Shown one piece after another: positions 43,137 to 54,336 of a DNA stretch of 64,000 nt. Every line of letters begins with the position of its first letter. Position 1 is the stretch's first letter. Under the pieces are notes generated by a model. The model had not been told where the DNA came from. It saw nothing but the letters and a program-made list of their open reading frames with translations, and did no database searches. This DNA comes from Pyropia yezoensis (lineage: Eukaryota > Rhodophyta > Bangiophyceae > Bangiales > Bangiaceae): NCBI GenBank assembly GCA_009829735.1, contig CM020619.1, positions 20,155,816 to 20,219,815 of the forward strand, given 5' to 3'. The position numbers and the translations under genes were made by a program.

Positions 43137-45083
43137 ATGGCTTGTTCGGACCCCCCGTCGTCTGGGGAGTACACGGGTGACGCACGTACTTTAGTGCCTT
43201 TGAATACTGGTGAGACACAGGTGGGCTTACCTGGGGTCGCAGAGGGACTAGAGGTCCCTCAAGCCAGCAGGACTGGGAGTACGGGCGGGCAACAGGCCAC
43301 CGCGACTCAGTCGGGAGTTCATTCGGGTGACACTTCTGATGTGGGTGGGCCGAAGTCTGGCCACCGTGTGGTACACTCAACGGGAACGTCCCAAGGGGTG
43401 AGGACTGTCCCCGCGGGTTCCACTCGGGTTGGAGCCAACTTTGGCTTGGAGCCGTCGCCAACTAGGCTTTCGGAGGACGGCGGACCTCTGTTGGTCGGCG
43501 ATGGGCTCGCGCCCATGCCCCCGGTTGAGACCCCTGAGGATCGTGGTTACCCCTCAGGTGGACTCCCGGAGGCGGACCGAAACTCAACTGGAGTCGACAA
43601 TCCACTCCTCGCGGAAACTGTCCGTCGGGAGGCGACCAATGTGTTGCGGCAGACTTTGCCGGACCTGGTCGTCACGATGACGAATACTATTCTGAATCAG
43701 ATTGTGGCGAGTTTGCCAGATGGCCTTAATGTCCAGACCGGATCGGGGCTTTCGAGCCCGCAGGCGCAGGGAGAATCCCTCCTGACGACTATCTTGGGTC
43801 GCCTCGAACAGGGGGCGACACCTGTGACTCCCAACGAGGGAGCCGCATCCTTCTCGGTGGGGCGTACGCCCCTCACGGGGGAGATTCCCCCGGAAACGCC
43901 GGCGGCTACACCAAGCTCGCCGCGCCAGACAATGGGCACTGAGGGTCAACTTACCCCAGTGCCACAGCGGCTGTTCCCTCAACGTGAGGCGCCGCCCAAG
44001 ATCCACGTAGCCAACCCGGTCTACCAGAGGATCTTTGATTGTGAGACCTACGCCCTCAACAACAAGTCGGTGGCAATCGGTCCTGTCCAGGCCCGAGCCA
44101 TGGGCCCTGCCAAGAAGAATGCACTTCACTCTTTTGGCCACAAAGCGGAGTGGGATGGAACTCCCCCCCTCCGTGTCTTTGAGTTCCTACGTCGTTTCAC
44201 AAAAGCCTGTGACGACAATGCCATAAGTGAAGGCATGGCTCTCTATATGCTACAGGAGTTCACGAAGGGCGACCTGCGGACAGAAGTTATGTCCGTCATG
44301 CCCAGTTCCTCAAGTGGAGGCGCTGGTGAGGTGACGTCCTATTTGGAGCTCGTCAACTGGTTGTTGAGAGCCATGGTTGATGAAGCAGCGTTGGCTTCTC
44401 AAGTCGAGGAGCTTACGCAAGCCCATCAGGAAGAGGCTGAGGACGAGTGGTCCTTTGCGGAGCGGGCTCGTAAGCTCAACAATCTTTGTGGGTTTCTTCA
44501 TCCACAAGCTGTGGTGAAGAGTCGGTTTGTGGAGGGACTCCATTGGTCAGTCCGGATGGAGACCCGGGAGCATAACACTGCCCGGGCGACCCTGGCTGAG
44601 TTGGCTAGGTTCGCCTACCGCAGAGGTGAGGCCTACCGCAAGTTGCGGGAGGATCAACGCCAAGACCGTCAAGCCGAGTTGGCCAAGGAATGGTAGGAGG
44701 CGCGCCAGGCCAGAGAGTTGAGAGAGGCACGCCGAATCCGCAAGGAAAGGGTGGTAGCTGCCGTGGGAACTTCCCAGGGTATCTCTTCGGCTTCCCCAGT
44801 TGGGAAGACCCCTCCGGGAACTGATAATCGGTGTTGGAACTGCAACTCCGATGGACACTGGGCACATGATTGCCTCAAGTTGAGTAAACGCATTCAACAA
44901 CTTGTTAGGAATGCGAGTAAGAAGTCGGCTACGAACGAAGTACGTTCATGCCGCGAGGGTGGACCTCGACCGGTCGTCGCGGTCGCCACACCCTCTGCGG
45001 AGGAGGCGGACACGTCGTCCTCGGACTCGTCGTCTTCCCCTTCGCCCTCGGATTCAGACGCCAAGTCGGCGGGAGACGAATGA
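43137..45083 (+). pseudogene. gag of A3 with amber codon
   Basis: Full-length A-family Gag from ATG 43137 (MACSDPPSSGEY). TAG at 44694-44696 follows KEW, exactly as in A2, and the same frame continues through the charged helix and the zinc knuckle CWNCNSDGHWAHDC to TGA at 45081-45083. Pol overlaps the end in the -1 frame. Confidence 0.88.
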
Positions 45084-46376
45084 CCGTTGGAGCTGGCCGT
45101 CCGAAGCTCACAACGGCAGCCTCGGCCAAGTGGGTCAAGAGGACGAACCAACTGTACCGGATACTGCGGCGACCTAAGGGAGTCCGCCCACCTCGGGTAG
45201 GACTTCCCAAGAACGTGAACCAACGTCGGGTCATCGCAGTGCTGACGGGTGAGAGCTTCCAGGTGGCTGGACGGGTGCAACTAGCCCCCGGCCGTGCCTG
45301 TTGTGCCCGTATCGTACTTGATACCGGGTCAGGAGCCTCCTTGATACGCAAGTCGCTATTACCAAAGGAGATGAAGCTCCAACGCTGGAAGTCTAAAGCC
45401 GACCATCTGATCGATATCAATGGTGGGGTACTTCCCATCGTTGGTGCCGTGACCCTACCAACTAGGTTGGGAACCCATGAGGTCGACGTGACCTATGGAG
45501 TAGTCGAAAATATATCGGTACCCCTGCTTCTTGGTACCCCTTATGTTGTAACACAAGTGCCTTTGATTTGTGGCCCTGAGTATTGGGTGAAGTTGATGAA
45601 TGGGGAGACCATCCCCATCCTTGGTAAGGGAAAGTCTGTGGCTCCTGTGACAGTCTCACAGTCGAAGCCTCTTTGCTCCGTGAGAGAAGCGGTTACTGCT
45701 ACCCTGCGTTTAGCCCGTCAAGTGACGTTGCCCCCCCAACTCGGTGGCGCTCGTTGACGTTGTAACTGATTATAAGGGGAACGGGTTGGTGCACCGTCAC
45801 CCCCGTCTTGCTCGCAAGCACGAAGTGTATGTTGCCCTTGGCACGATGGACTCCAAAGCCGGGGTCCCGGAGAGGATCCAGGTTATGAACTTGAGTTCGT
45901 CGCCCAAGTACTTCAAGTCGGTAGCCAAGTTCGGCTATATCGACCAACACGAGGGACCGGTAGTAGCGGTCACCCTCAATGCGGGCGCGAGTCGCGGCCC
46001 GAAGGCCGGAAAGGAGAAGCACCAAGCCAAGTCGGCCGCCTCTCCTCGACCCCATGTGAGCATGGAGAGTGTTCCACCCAGGTTGAGGGTTCAAGTTGAA
46101 CGCCTCTTGGGCCAATATCACAAGTTGCGGGATGGTAAATTGGGACTCATGAGAGCCACCGAGCACCGGATCGAGTTGAAACCCGGCGCACCCCCTATAC
46201 GCCAACAACCGTATAGGGGAGTGCCCCGTTCAAGGGCCCTCCTTAAGGAGCAAGTCGCTCGCATGGAGGCCCTCGGTGTGATCGAGGCCAGCAACGCCGA
46301 GTGGGCGAGTCCGGTGGTTATTGTCCCCAAAGTTGATGGGACCCCACGGTTCTGTATCGACTACCGTAAGCTCAAC
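44921..46376 (+). pseudogene. pol fragment of A3 (protease to start of RT)
   Basis: The frame opens at 44921; the first ATG is at 44948. Protease LDTGSGASLI is present. An extra C in the run at 45728-45734 (seven C, six in A1) shifts the frame. The shifted frame runs through the linker to the RT motif RFCIDYRKLN, then breaks at about 46377. The YLDD motif, RNase H, integrase and chromodomain are deleted. Confidence 0.88.
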
Positions 46377-46606
46377 ATATATAGAGGCCAAGCGGGGTAA
46401 AACCACCGCCCCAAGGCCTCACGTGGGATGACGCGGCCCGCCTCCGGGGGAGATCCCGCCGTCAACCCAAAGCCGGGCGAAGCGGGAGTCCCAGCCCCCG
46501 GAGCAGCCGCGGAGCCCCCGCAGGATGTCCCGGCGGGCGCTACACCGTAGAAGGTGTCCTCAATACGTTCATCCAGAGAGTCAGTCTCGACCCCCGGGGT
46601 CACCAT
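46377..46606 (-). pseudogene. N-terminal stub of the antisense ORF in A3
   Basis: ATG at 46606 (MVTPGVETDSLDERIED) begins the same N-terminus as the A2 aORF, and about 75 codons remain before the junction with RT sequence. It shows that A3 once had the full antisense ORF in the standard place. Confidence 0.85.
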
Positions 46607-46936
46607 GGCTCTCCCCAAGTTAGGCAGAGATGACCTGGCTGCATTTGCACGAGACCGGCCTCGAGTTGAGGGTGGCTCGGATCGCGGGTAGATGGGTGTC
46701 ATCCCCTGCGTGGGGCGGCCCAGGGGAAGGTGAAGGGGATGTGTTGGTGTTGGGGAGGGGAGAACCGACGGGAGCAAGCTGCCGAGTGGGCAAGCTTGAG
46801 GAGAGGGGCGGTCAACGCGACCGCCTCCGCGTTACGTACCCTGGGGGACAGCAAGTCGCGCCCCCAACGCCGAGACGTGCGTTTACACGCCCCCTCGCAG
46901 GGCCGACCGGGTCGGTCGGAACTGAGGAGAGGGGAG

Positions 46937-47407
46937 TGTGGCAGTATTGACCCCCAGGTAGGGGGCCAACACGTGCCATGCAAGGGGCGGCAGGCCACTA
47001 GCCTGACCCCTTCCTCCCCCTGCATTTGGGTTCATATTCCCTCAGCTTGGCATAGTTAGCTTAGTAGTAAATCCAACTTGGATTTGAGGGTTTTCTGCAT
47101 TTATCGTCTTGAATTTTTTCGTGTGGCCGAGTGGGCAGGTGCTGGGGTGGGAGATTCTGAGTGGCGAGATTCTGAGGGGACCCTGGGGGGATAAGGGGAG
47201 GGACAGCGGGGCTTGGCCTCGCTTCCCCGTCCCGACCAAGCAACTGTTGGACCACACACCATCTTCTTGTTTGTCAGTGGGAAGATTGCCCCACAACAGT
47301 GATAGAGTGTGTGCGACTTGCACTTCTTCCGGTTCCCCCGACACGGGAGGCAGCCCTTGTGCACCGCCCCAACTTGGGTGTCGCGTGGGTAAGAAGTTCT
47401 GGCCACA
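46937..47407 (+). repeat. 3' LTR of A3 (471 bp)
   Basis: Begins TGTGGCAGTATTGACCCCC after the polypurine tract GAGGAGAGGGGAG (46924-46936) and ends TCTGGCCACA. The last 25 bases diverge from the other A LTRs. Confidence 0.9.
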
Positions 47408-48190
47408 AGCTTGTCGTGCGCGGGTCATGTCTGAGACCACAGGGACGGGCTGGTTGCGGGTGTTCTGCTGCCTCAGGCGCCTCTGCGAAGGCGCTGGTAC
47501 AACTGGAGAAGATCCTTGTGGATGGTACGTGACCTGCGAAGGCGAGGAGGTGGTGGGGAGTGGCCGGAGGGGAAGTTGGAGCAGGTCTGGGAAGCTAGTG
47601 CGCCGAGGAAAGGCTGGGATGTGAGGCATAGGGGCGGGCAGCGCAAGAATGCGACCGTGTCGTAGCTTGGCAGTCGTCCCGTCAGTCGCAATCGAGGCCC
47701 GAGCCCGTGAACAGGCCAGCTTGTGGTGGAGTGAGGAGGGCGCCCAGCAGTGGTGACTGGAGACGCAGCGCAACTAATCTCCAGCCGTTCACGTCATGTA
47801 CATACAGAGACTGGTCGCTCGCCCGATTTCAAAGTCACCGGACAACAGGTCTTTGAAAACAGTAAACAAATGTTTTTTAGTATCTTCGAATCACATATCC
47901 GCAATTCATACTCAAGCACTCGGCCACTCCGGCACGTCCCCCAGTTCCTCGCGACGTTTTGCGACTTTTGACCGCGTCGTCCGTACGCACGTCGCCGCCC
48001 CACCGGCTTCCTTTCCTCTTGACGTGCCTAGTCCGGAGCTTCCGTTCGCGTACGCGAGCCACCTGCCTATCGCACTCGCGGATGACGAGACGGAGACCTA
48101 TTGCCCTCTCAGGCTTGCCTTCAGCTGCACGCCTGCTGCTGCCTTGCGAAAGCCACCTTATGGGCACTCCTCAACGAGTCAAATTCCAGA
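47408..48190. other. No supported gene
   Basis: Mixed-composition sequence. A short palindrome-free stretch precedes the unrecognised ORF at 48191. I see no repeat, domain or RNA gene here. Confidence 0.4.
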
Positions 48191-49492
48191 ATGCCACGTC
48201 TTGTGGGGATTGCGACGTCGAACTCTGGTGCTCCGCCACTGAAGAGGGCGAGACGAAGGACAACCACTCCTGCATCTGCCTGGCCGACAGCCCTTCCAGG
48301 TGCTGGAGAGGCCCATCTACGAACCTGGTTGGAAGTCGTCGGGAGCGGTGGCGATGGTAGCGATGAGGCGTCAGGCTTTTCCGGGTCGATGGAGGATGTG
48401 GCGGGCCCTATACAAGGTGACATTTCTTCCGCAGGCGTTGAATACCGTGCACAGGTCGGAACTGAAGCAGACTTGGGCGAAGCGCTCAGCGGTGGTGCGG
48501 AGGGAATCGCAGTGCTACCAACTGCGCCTGTAGAAACTGCGGATGGCACCCTGCCACCGGTGCCGCATGTTCCAGTGGAGTTGAATAAAGCTGTGTATTG
48601 CGCCTCAGACGCTGCTGACAGCGACGACACGGACGACCTATTTCTCATTGGTTGGTCAGACGAGAAGCACCCCGACAGCGTCCCACATGACGTCAGCTTT
48701 GGCTACGAACCTCGTCCAATTGCGGTGGCACCCCTTGTACACGATGACGACGGTGACAGTGCTTTGTACGGCGAAGGTGCCGCAGGTGCCAACAGGACGG
48801 CCAACGAAACTGCTGCGGGCAGCTGGCAGCTTCTCTCTCCTGCAGACGATGACAATTCCAACGACTCCGAAGCTGTGCCCCAAGTACTTTGCAGCTCTTG
48901 TGCTTTCGCTGTTCCTGTGTGGGCTTCCGCCGTTCCATTGGTAGCTTCTTCTTCAGCGGCATTGAGAGGTCTTTATGGATGGGCTGTGGCGACAGTCGGT
49001 GAGCTCTATTCCTACTTTCCCGTCTATGGTCAAGCCTCTGTCGGCGACATGGGGTATGACATCACGCGGACAATGCACAACGCTTGCACACGCATTGACA
49101 ACCTCATAAATGTACCAAGGCGCAACGGGGGCTTCCTGGAATTGCCCTGTGTGCTACCCAGCACACGCGTTGCGCGGGATATGGCTTTTAAAGACATCTT
49201 CGTCCACTTTTTATTCCTGGACGACCGGCCCATCACTGCCGAGGGGCTTGAGCCTGGGTTCCGCGACAACCCGATCTGGGCGGACCGCATCGCGGCAATG
49301 GCAGGCTCACCAACGTTGACGCAGTTCCCACTTCAACGGCAACTGTTCCTCGCTGGCGACCGCGTGGACGTTCTTCTCTCCAATTCGTCAATCCCGCAAG
49401 ACCTGACCATTGGAAGTGGCCTCTTCGCGGATCAGTTGGCTGGGGTAGCACCTGATGACGGAGTGCACGCGGGAGACTTTCTCTGTGACTGA
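48191..49492 (+). CDS. Unrecognised protein, probably part of a decaying gene (433 aa frame)
   Basis: The ATG at 48191 is the first in frame; the open frame begins earlier (48101) without ATG. The early part has a basic cluster LKRARRR that could be a nuclear signal. The middle is acidic and Asp/Ser-rich, followed by a hydrophobic Ala/Val/Leu segment (VPVWASAVPLVASSSAALRG region, about 48910-48990). The rest looks globular (TRMHNACTRIDNLINVP-like segment, DIFVHFLFLDD, FPLQRQLFLAGD). The base composition is less extreme than in the retroelements and codon use is less biased, which supports real coding. I do not recognise a family. Related coding continues downstream in broken frames (see 49493-50332). 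Confidence 0.45.
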   Translation: MPRLVGIATSNSGAPPLKRARRRTTTPASAWPTALPGAGEAHLRTWLEVVGSGGDGSDEASGFSGSMEDVAGPIQGDISSAGVEYRAQVGTEADLGEALSGGAEGIAVLPTAPVETADGTLPPVPHVPVELNKAVYCASDAADSDDTDDLFLIGWSDEKHPDSVPHDVSFGYEPRPIAVAPLVHDDDGDSALYGEGAAGANRTANETAAGSWQLLSPADDDNSNDSEAVPQVLCSSCAFAVPVWASAVPLVASSSAALRGLYGWAVATVGELYSYFPVYGQASVGDMGYDITRTMHNACTRIDNLINVPRRNGGFLELPCVLPSTRVARDMAFKDIFVHFLFLDDRPITAEGLEPGFRDNPIWADRIAAMAGSPTLTQFPLQRQLFLAGDRVDVLLSNSSIPQDLTIGSGLFADQLAGVAPDDGVHAGDFLCD

Positions 49493-50332
49493 CGCATGCA
49501 AGGTGCAGTTGAGGGGGTTCTTCAAGTGCATTTTTGGCGTGTGCAGGACCACCCAGTTCTGTGCTGATGTGTGCACGGGCACCCGCCGCAGGGCGTGACA
49601 CGTTTGATTATACGTGCTCGACGGGCAGCTGGGGTACCGGCACGCACTGCACAGAGGACATCTCTCCGTTGGGGTGGCTCCGACGGCGTCCCCATCATTC
49701 GGGTGTGCCTGGCGTTCTACACAGATGAATTCGCGGGGCGGTAGATGCGGTCCGCGTCGCTTGGCGGGGCCTACATTTGCTATGCGTCGTGGCCTTTCGC
49801 CAGGCCGACCAGCCGGCATGCAGCGCGGACAATTGCTGTCGTGCCTCCCGACATAGACTCTGATGAAGTCTTACGCGCAATCAAAGCGGACCTTGTCGCT
49901 GGTGCAACCAATGGATGGCTGGTCTCAGACCCGGAAGGGAACGTCATCCATGCGCTGGCTGACGTGTCCTTCTTTGTTCGGGACTATGTTCAAGAGGCGA
50001 AGAGCTGCCACCTCATGGGACACGCAGCACAGGCCCCCTGCATGCTCTGAACATACAACACCCCGGATGTACCTGGTAGCCGCTTTGCGAAGGCGGGGTC
50101 GTCGGCAGATGTCCCTTTGATGCGCACAGCGGCTCGGCCACTAGCCGTGGCGCAGGCAGCGCGTGCCGCTCTGAGTGGAGAATGTGGGCCGGGCTCCTTT
50201 TACGATACAAAGATGGAGTGTACCAATTGTCCCGACCCTCTCGACCTTGGCCTTCGCTCCATTAGCCAACAGCCTCGCTTGACTGGCGGGGGCCTGCATG
50301 GACGGGGGCGATGCAGGGGTGAGATGGTTTGA
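49493..50332 (+). pseudogene. Broken downstream continuation with Cys-rich segments
   Basis: Coding-like pieces continue in shifting frames: FFKCIFGVCRTTQFCADVC at about 49520-49580, YTCSTGSWGTGTHCTED at about 49605-49660, an in-frame TAG at about 49742, then AIKADLVAGATNGWLVSDPE (about 49875-49935), a TGA at 50048-50050, and GECGPGSFYDTKMECTNCP near 50175-50230, which resembles Cys-rich extracellular repeats. Either this is a pseudogene or small introns or sequence errors break it. The function is unknown. Confidence 0.4.
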
Positions 50333-50760
50333 AAGGGACTGATGCAGAGGTGAGGGGATGTGGTGTGTCGCCTGGGGTTGGGAAGAAAAATGTGCCTTAT
50401 GGATTCAGAGAGGATGGTTTTCGTCCTCGACTCGAAGTCGCTTTTGTTTCGTTGGTTGTATGCAGGAGGATCTTCTCTGTGATGGCGCTACAGCGCGAAG
50501 TGCCAACGAGCGGCAGGAGAAAAAAAAATGGGTATAAGTATGTGTACAAGCTGGACAGTGTAACTCAGCCCACTGGTAATAAGCTACAGGTGGGTTGAAT
50601 GCCACCATCGTTACCGAGGGGTCATATGTTCGTAGCACGTCGGTGGAGTACCAAGAAAGATCTGCTCCGAAATACATGTCCCGGATTACAAGATCTGCAA
50701 AAGGTTCAAACAGAATTGAGAGGTGCGAGGTCGACAGTTGTGCGTAACATTTTCAGCGAT
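50333..50760. other. No supported gene
   Basis: Lower-GC stretch with an A run at 50520. Nothing recognised. Confidence 0.4.
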
Positions 50761-52069
50761 GTGGTGGCCTCAAGTCGAGGTCTTCTACGGGTTTCCGGCG
50801 CTACTACCCCGGTTGCTCGACCACTTCGGCTCCGCCATGTTGACGGCCAGCCCGGACCACCTGGTGTTGGCCATGTTGGCAACCCAGTGGCTCCTCGAGG
50901 TCATGTCGACCTGGGTGTCTTGTGTCCAGCGGCGGGGGATGTTTTGGCATCTGTCCCCCCGGCTTATACAAGGTTTGGAACAGCTCACCCCTCAGCTAGT
51001 TGCTGAGGGGTGCTCATCGGGACAGCTCACTCTATTTGAGGAGATGCTGCGTCTTCATAAGCTCATCGACTGGGAGAGCATCGAGCACAAGTTGCGCCGC
51101 TCCACCCGCGGGCCCAAGGACGATGGCGCATTTCGCCAGTTCGTCTGGGTCGGTCGTGAGCTTCACGACGGCCGTGTGGTACTACGAGAGGGGTTGGGCA
51201 TCGGGGACTACCCGTATGCCTCGGGGGTGGATCGCCACACTGCGTCACCCCCGGACAAGGCCATAGTGATGGCCGTGCCCTCTCATGATGACTACCTGCC
51301 TCAACCCACTGCGGGAGCCCCGAGTAGGGGTCGCAGTTACACTCGGGCACCGCCACCTCGGCGTGCCCCTCCGCTTCCTCCTGTCCCATTCCAGCCGCAC
51401 GGGGACATCCCGATAGGCGTTGCCGTTGAGCCGTCCACTCCGGTGTCCCCCAACTTGGGGGCCACTCTCCTCACGGTCTACCCCAAGTTTGTACTGCCGG
51501 CCACGCTCTTGACCGCCGAGATGATGATCACCACGCTGGTTCGCACCATTTTTTGGTTGGCCGTGTCGACCGCAACCCTTCAAGTTTCCAAGATTCTTCA
51601 ACTTGAGGAGCGCGTTCGTACTGTTGTGGCGACCGCGAGTTGCGAGTCGGTAGCGGGGTTCATGACGACCGAGTTGGCTCGTATTGGAACGATTGAGCCC
51701 CAGCTGGCCCCACTTGCGCTTGGCAAGCGTCGGGAAAGCCGGGCACACTCGCCTCCTCGCCGTCGTCGCCGTCACTTGCGGCGGTCTCCCTCCGTGTCAG
51801 AAGAAGAGTTGTCTTATTCCGTCTCGGAGTCCTCTACCCCGTCGGAGTCGGAGTCGGTCCGGCGTCTGCGTCGCCAACTTGCGCGCAAGACCAAGGAAAA
51901 GGGTAGCCGCGGTCGTCGCCACTTGCGCGACCGTGAGGGGCGCGACGGTTCCGACTTGGAGCCGCCGCCCCAGCCGACTGGTGGGGAACGTTATCGGCGT
52001 GGGTCTCGCCGCTCGCCTCCACGTGAGGGCGAGGGCCGTGGTGTTGGAGAGTCTAGCATGCGTGCCTAG
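50761..52069 (+). pseudogene. Antisense ORF of A4, 5'-truncated but open
   Basis: About 435 codons from WWPQVEVFYGFPALLP to the stop at 52069, the same end as in A2. The frame is uninterrupted from residue 213 of the reference through the RS tail (GSRRSPPREG near the end). It has drifted from A2 at scattered residues but keeps RRRG-FWHLS, the Pro-rich linker and the Arg/Ser tail. With no N-terminus it is presumably not expressed normally. Confidence 0.85.
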
Positions 52070-52158
52070 TTGGCAGCCGCCTTCGTTGTGAGAGTGTATG
52101 GGTTAGGGCTGTAGTTAAAAGCCACTCTGCGTACCACTTCGATTTGAAGCACTCTCTT

Positions 52159-53128
52159 TGTAAGGATTTGCCCAATAAATCCGCACCCGGAACCCAGGGG
52201 ATATGGACTGGGACCCCTCTTTACATGTCCGGCCCCGATAACTCCCCCCCAGAGACATGAATTCCCCACTACCCTGGGCGACACCACGCTCAATTCCTGA
52301 CGTTTTGCGAAGGTCGGCCGACCGCGCGAAAGCCGCCGTCAGCGCACTGTCGGAACCCTGTCATGGACGTCGAAACTCGACAACGAGGCGCGAGTGACAT
52401 CGTCGACCAACCACGGGCGGACATCCCCGTCTGTGCTGCCTGAATTTTATTCTCTGCGCTGCTTGAAAGCTGGCATCAAAGGCCAGTCACATGATTCGCC
52501 GACACTGAGGACACCACACATCCTCGCTGGCGGCTGAGTGCGAAATGACTGGCTCACCGGCTTTTGGATTGATTGAATTCGGCCAGCTGGTGGGTGACTG
52601 CCTGGCCGGTCAAGGGATTGACTGAATTTGGCCTTGCTGGTCCTTACCGCCGGTCGGACCTTCTGGCCAACCGGCTCTTGGAGCCGGCTGGTGGGGCGCC
52701 CTGGGCGCCATCCATGGAACCCCCTTCGTTTCGGGCAAACTGGGGCTGCACTCCTGTGGAGCGCACGCCCGCCCATGCTTTGTTCTGAGAGACAATCTTT
52801 GTTCTTGAACCGTTCTGTGCCTACCGGCGGTGCGATGGGGAAACGCATGCTGTGGGGCACCTCGGGTGCCCCGACGCGAGCATTTAGTGTGTGGGTGTCG
52901 GCGCCACCCGGGGAAACGAGAGGGGCAACCACAGACACAGACCAAAGACTCTGTTTACCTTTTGTAACTTCGATCCCCACCGACGTCGCGCCCATCTTCT
53001 TTCCCAGACCCACCCCTGTCGAGACCACCGTCCTCTTCCCCGTGCCCCGCTGCCCTATTGGCTGGCAGGGCGCGCTGACACCCCCTCGAGTACGTTGAGG
53101 GCTCCCCGGTTTTGGGTGGGTCCCCACG
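52159..53128. mobile_element. 970-bp insertion F in A4, probably a solo LTR
   Basis: It splits the convergent gap of A4 and is flanked by CTCTT (52154-52158 and 53129-53133). It begins TGTAAGGATTTGCCC and ends GGGTCCCCACG, so the right end is not a canonical CA. AATAAAT occurs at 52172. No coding region is seen. It is unrelated by eye to the LTRs of A to E. Confidence 0.6.
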
Positions 53129-53133
53129 CTCTT

Positions 53134-53747
53134 GGCACAGTCACTTGGCCTTTCCTGACGTTGAGGGAGGGCAGTTAGGGTCCATGTCATTCCGGGTGCA
53201 GTATGCCCGGACCTTCTCAGCTGGAAGCTCCTCCACGTACTCTTACGTATCATCCTTGGCCTTATAGCCGAACCAACGCACCCTCAACATGAGGCGGTTA
53301 GTGTCCTCATCCCACCCGTGGTCGATGACCTTATCGAACACGTACTCATGCGGGCCCTGTTTGGTCGCAGGCAGCGAGGGCAGGCGCCACGCTTTCAGCG
53401 CCCGCGCCCAAGCTGGGTCGCCTGCAGGCTGTGGTGCAACTTTGCCCACATCCTGTCCGTTTACTGTGCGGACCCCATCGTCACTTTCGATGGTGAAGCA
53501 CCGCCCATCAGTACGAAGGACCTGGTACGGCCCCTTCGTCTGGAATACCAACTTACCCCCAGTTGGGATGTGTGAGTGAACCAGTACCCAGTCACCCTGC
53601 TCGGGGACATGCTTAGCATTGCGCACCTTCTTGTCACAGCTACGATTGTAGCGCTTTTGCGCTTTGTCCATATCCAGCACTCCCTGAAACAATACAGACG
53701 CAAATTGCGGTCCATTGTCCGATAGTGTACTGTCCGGGATGCCATAC
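53134..53747 (-). pseudogene. Pol remnant of A4 (integrase core piece to chromodomain)
   Basis: The minus frame has the integrase motif LSDNGPQFASVLFQGVLDM joined directly to DKAQKRYNRS. In A2 these are about 120 residues apart, so the catalytic Glu segment (GQVERFN) is deleted. The C-terminal RVRWFGYKAKDDT chromodomain-like part follows, and its conserved TGG is a TAA stop. Confidence 0.88.
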
Positions 53748-54111
53748 TGTAGCAATATGGTTGGCCGTATTGTAACCCTAATACTAGGGGGGCTACTTCT
53801 AACCCTTAACTTTCAATTTGATAGTTCGTACTGGTCCCGGTATCTATAAGTTACGTATGACCAGAGGGACTTGCATCTTGGGGTGGAGGGTAGTTAGTAG
53901 TGTCTCCGAGGGTTTGTAACGAGGGGGCCGGCGGCGAATCCACCGCCAGCCAAGGTAGAACAACAAACCCCTCCCATTTGGGCTCCCATCTTGGTCCCGT
54001 GGCTTGCGCTTTAAGGACAGCAACCTTGGCCTCCCGGTGACGTTGGTGCCGATACCCCCTTGGTGAGTGTTCCCTGAGAGTGGACGTGCGACGGATTCCT
54101 ATTGTGCTACA
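53748..54111 (+). repeat. 5' LTR of element B (364 bp)
   Basis: TGTAGCAATATGG...TTGTGCTACA. It matches the solo LTR at 23251-23612. Confidence 0.93.
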
Positions 54112-54112
54112 T

Positions 54113-54130
54113 TGGTGGAGCAGCAGAGGA
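54113..54130 (+). promoter_or_regulatory. Primer-binding site of element B
   Basis: TGGTGGAGCAGCAGAGGA, one base after the LTR. It is the same site as in families A and C. Confidence 0.87.
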
Positions 54131-54336
54131 CGGGTTTCCGTCACCCTTGTGGTGACGCGGTTTTCGGCCCTGGCATACGGATAGGGATCCGGTCCTTTTC
54201 TTGTACTCGTGGTGTTGCGACCTGATCGATTGTGTTGAGCTTTTACCTGTGACTGTGATCTACTGTTACTCCCCCCAATCGACCCCCTCGCTCTCTTATT
54301 TGTGGTGATTGTTACGTCAGTTGACTGATTGTGACT

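Larger units (their letters stand above)
38809..47407 (+). mobile_element. Ty3/gypsy LTR retrotransposon, copy A3 (internal deletion, interrupted 5' LTR)
   Basis: Plus-oriented A copy: 5' LTR 38809-43017 split by two DNA transposons, primer-binding site at 43020, gag, partial pol, junction near 46377 to the start of the antisense ORF, polypurine tract 46924-46936, 3' LTR 46937-47407. The deletion removes the pol sequence after the start of RT and most of the aORF. Flanks (ATCAC left, AGCTT right) do not match, so the ends may come from recombination between elements. Confidence 0.92.
50761..53747 (-). mobile_element. Truncated A-family copy A4
   Basis: Contains only the 3' half of an A element in minus orientation: the plus-strand aORF from its residue of about 213 to its end, the convergent gap, an inserted 970-bp element, and the C-terminal part of pol on the minus strand. 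No LTR is left. The right end is cut by element B at 53748; the left end at 50761 is a simple break. Confidence 0.9.
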
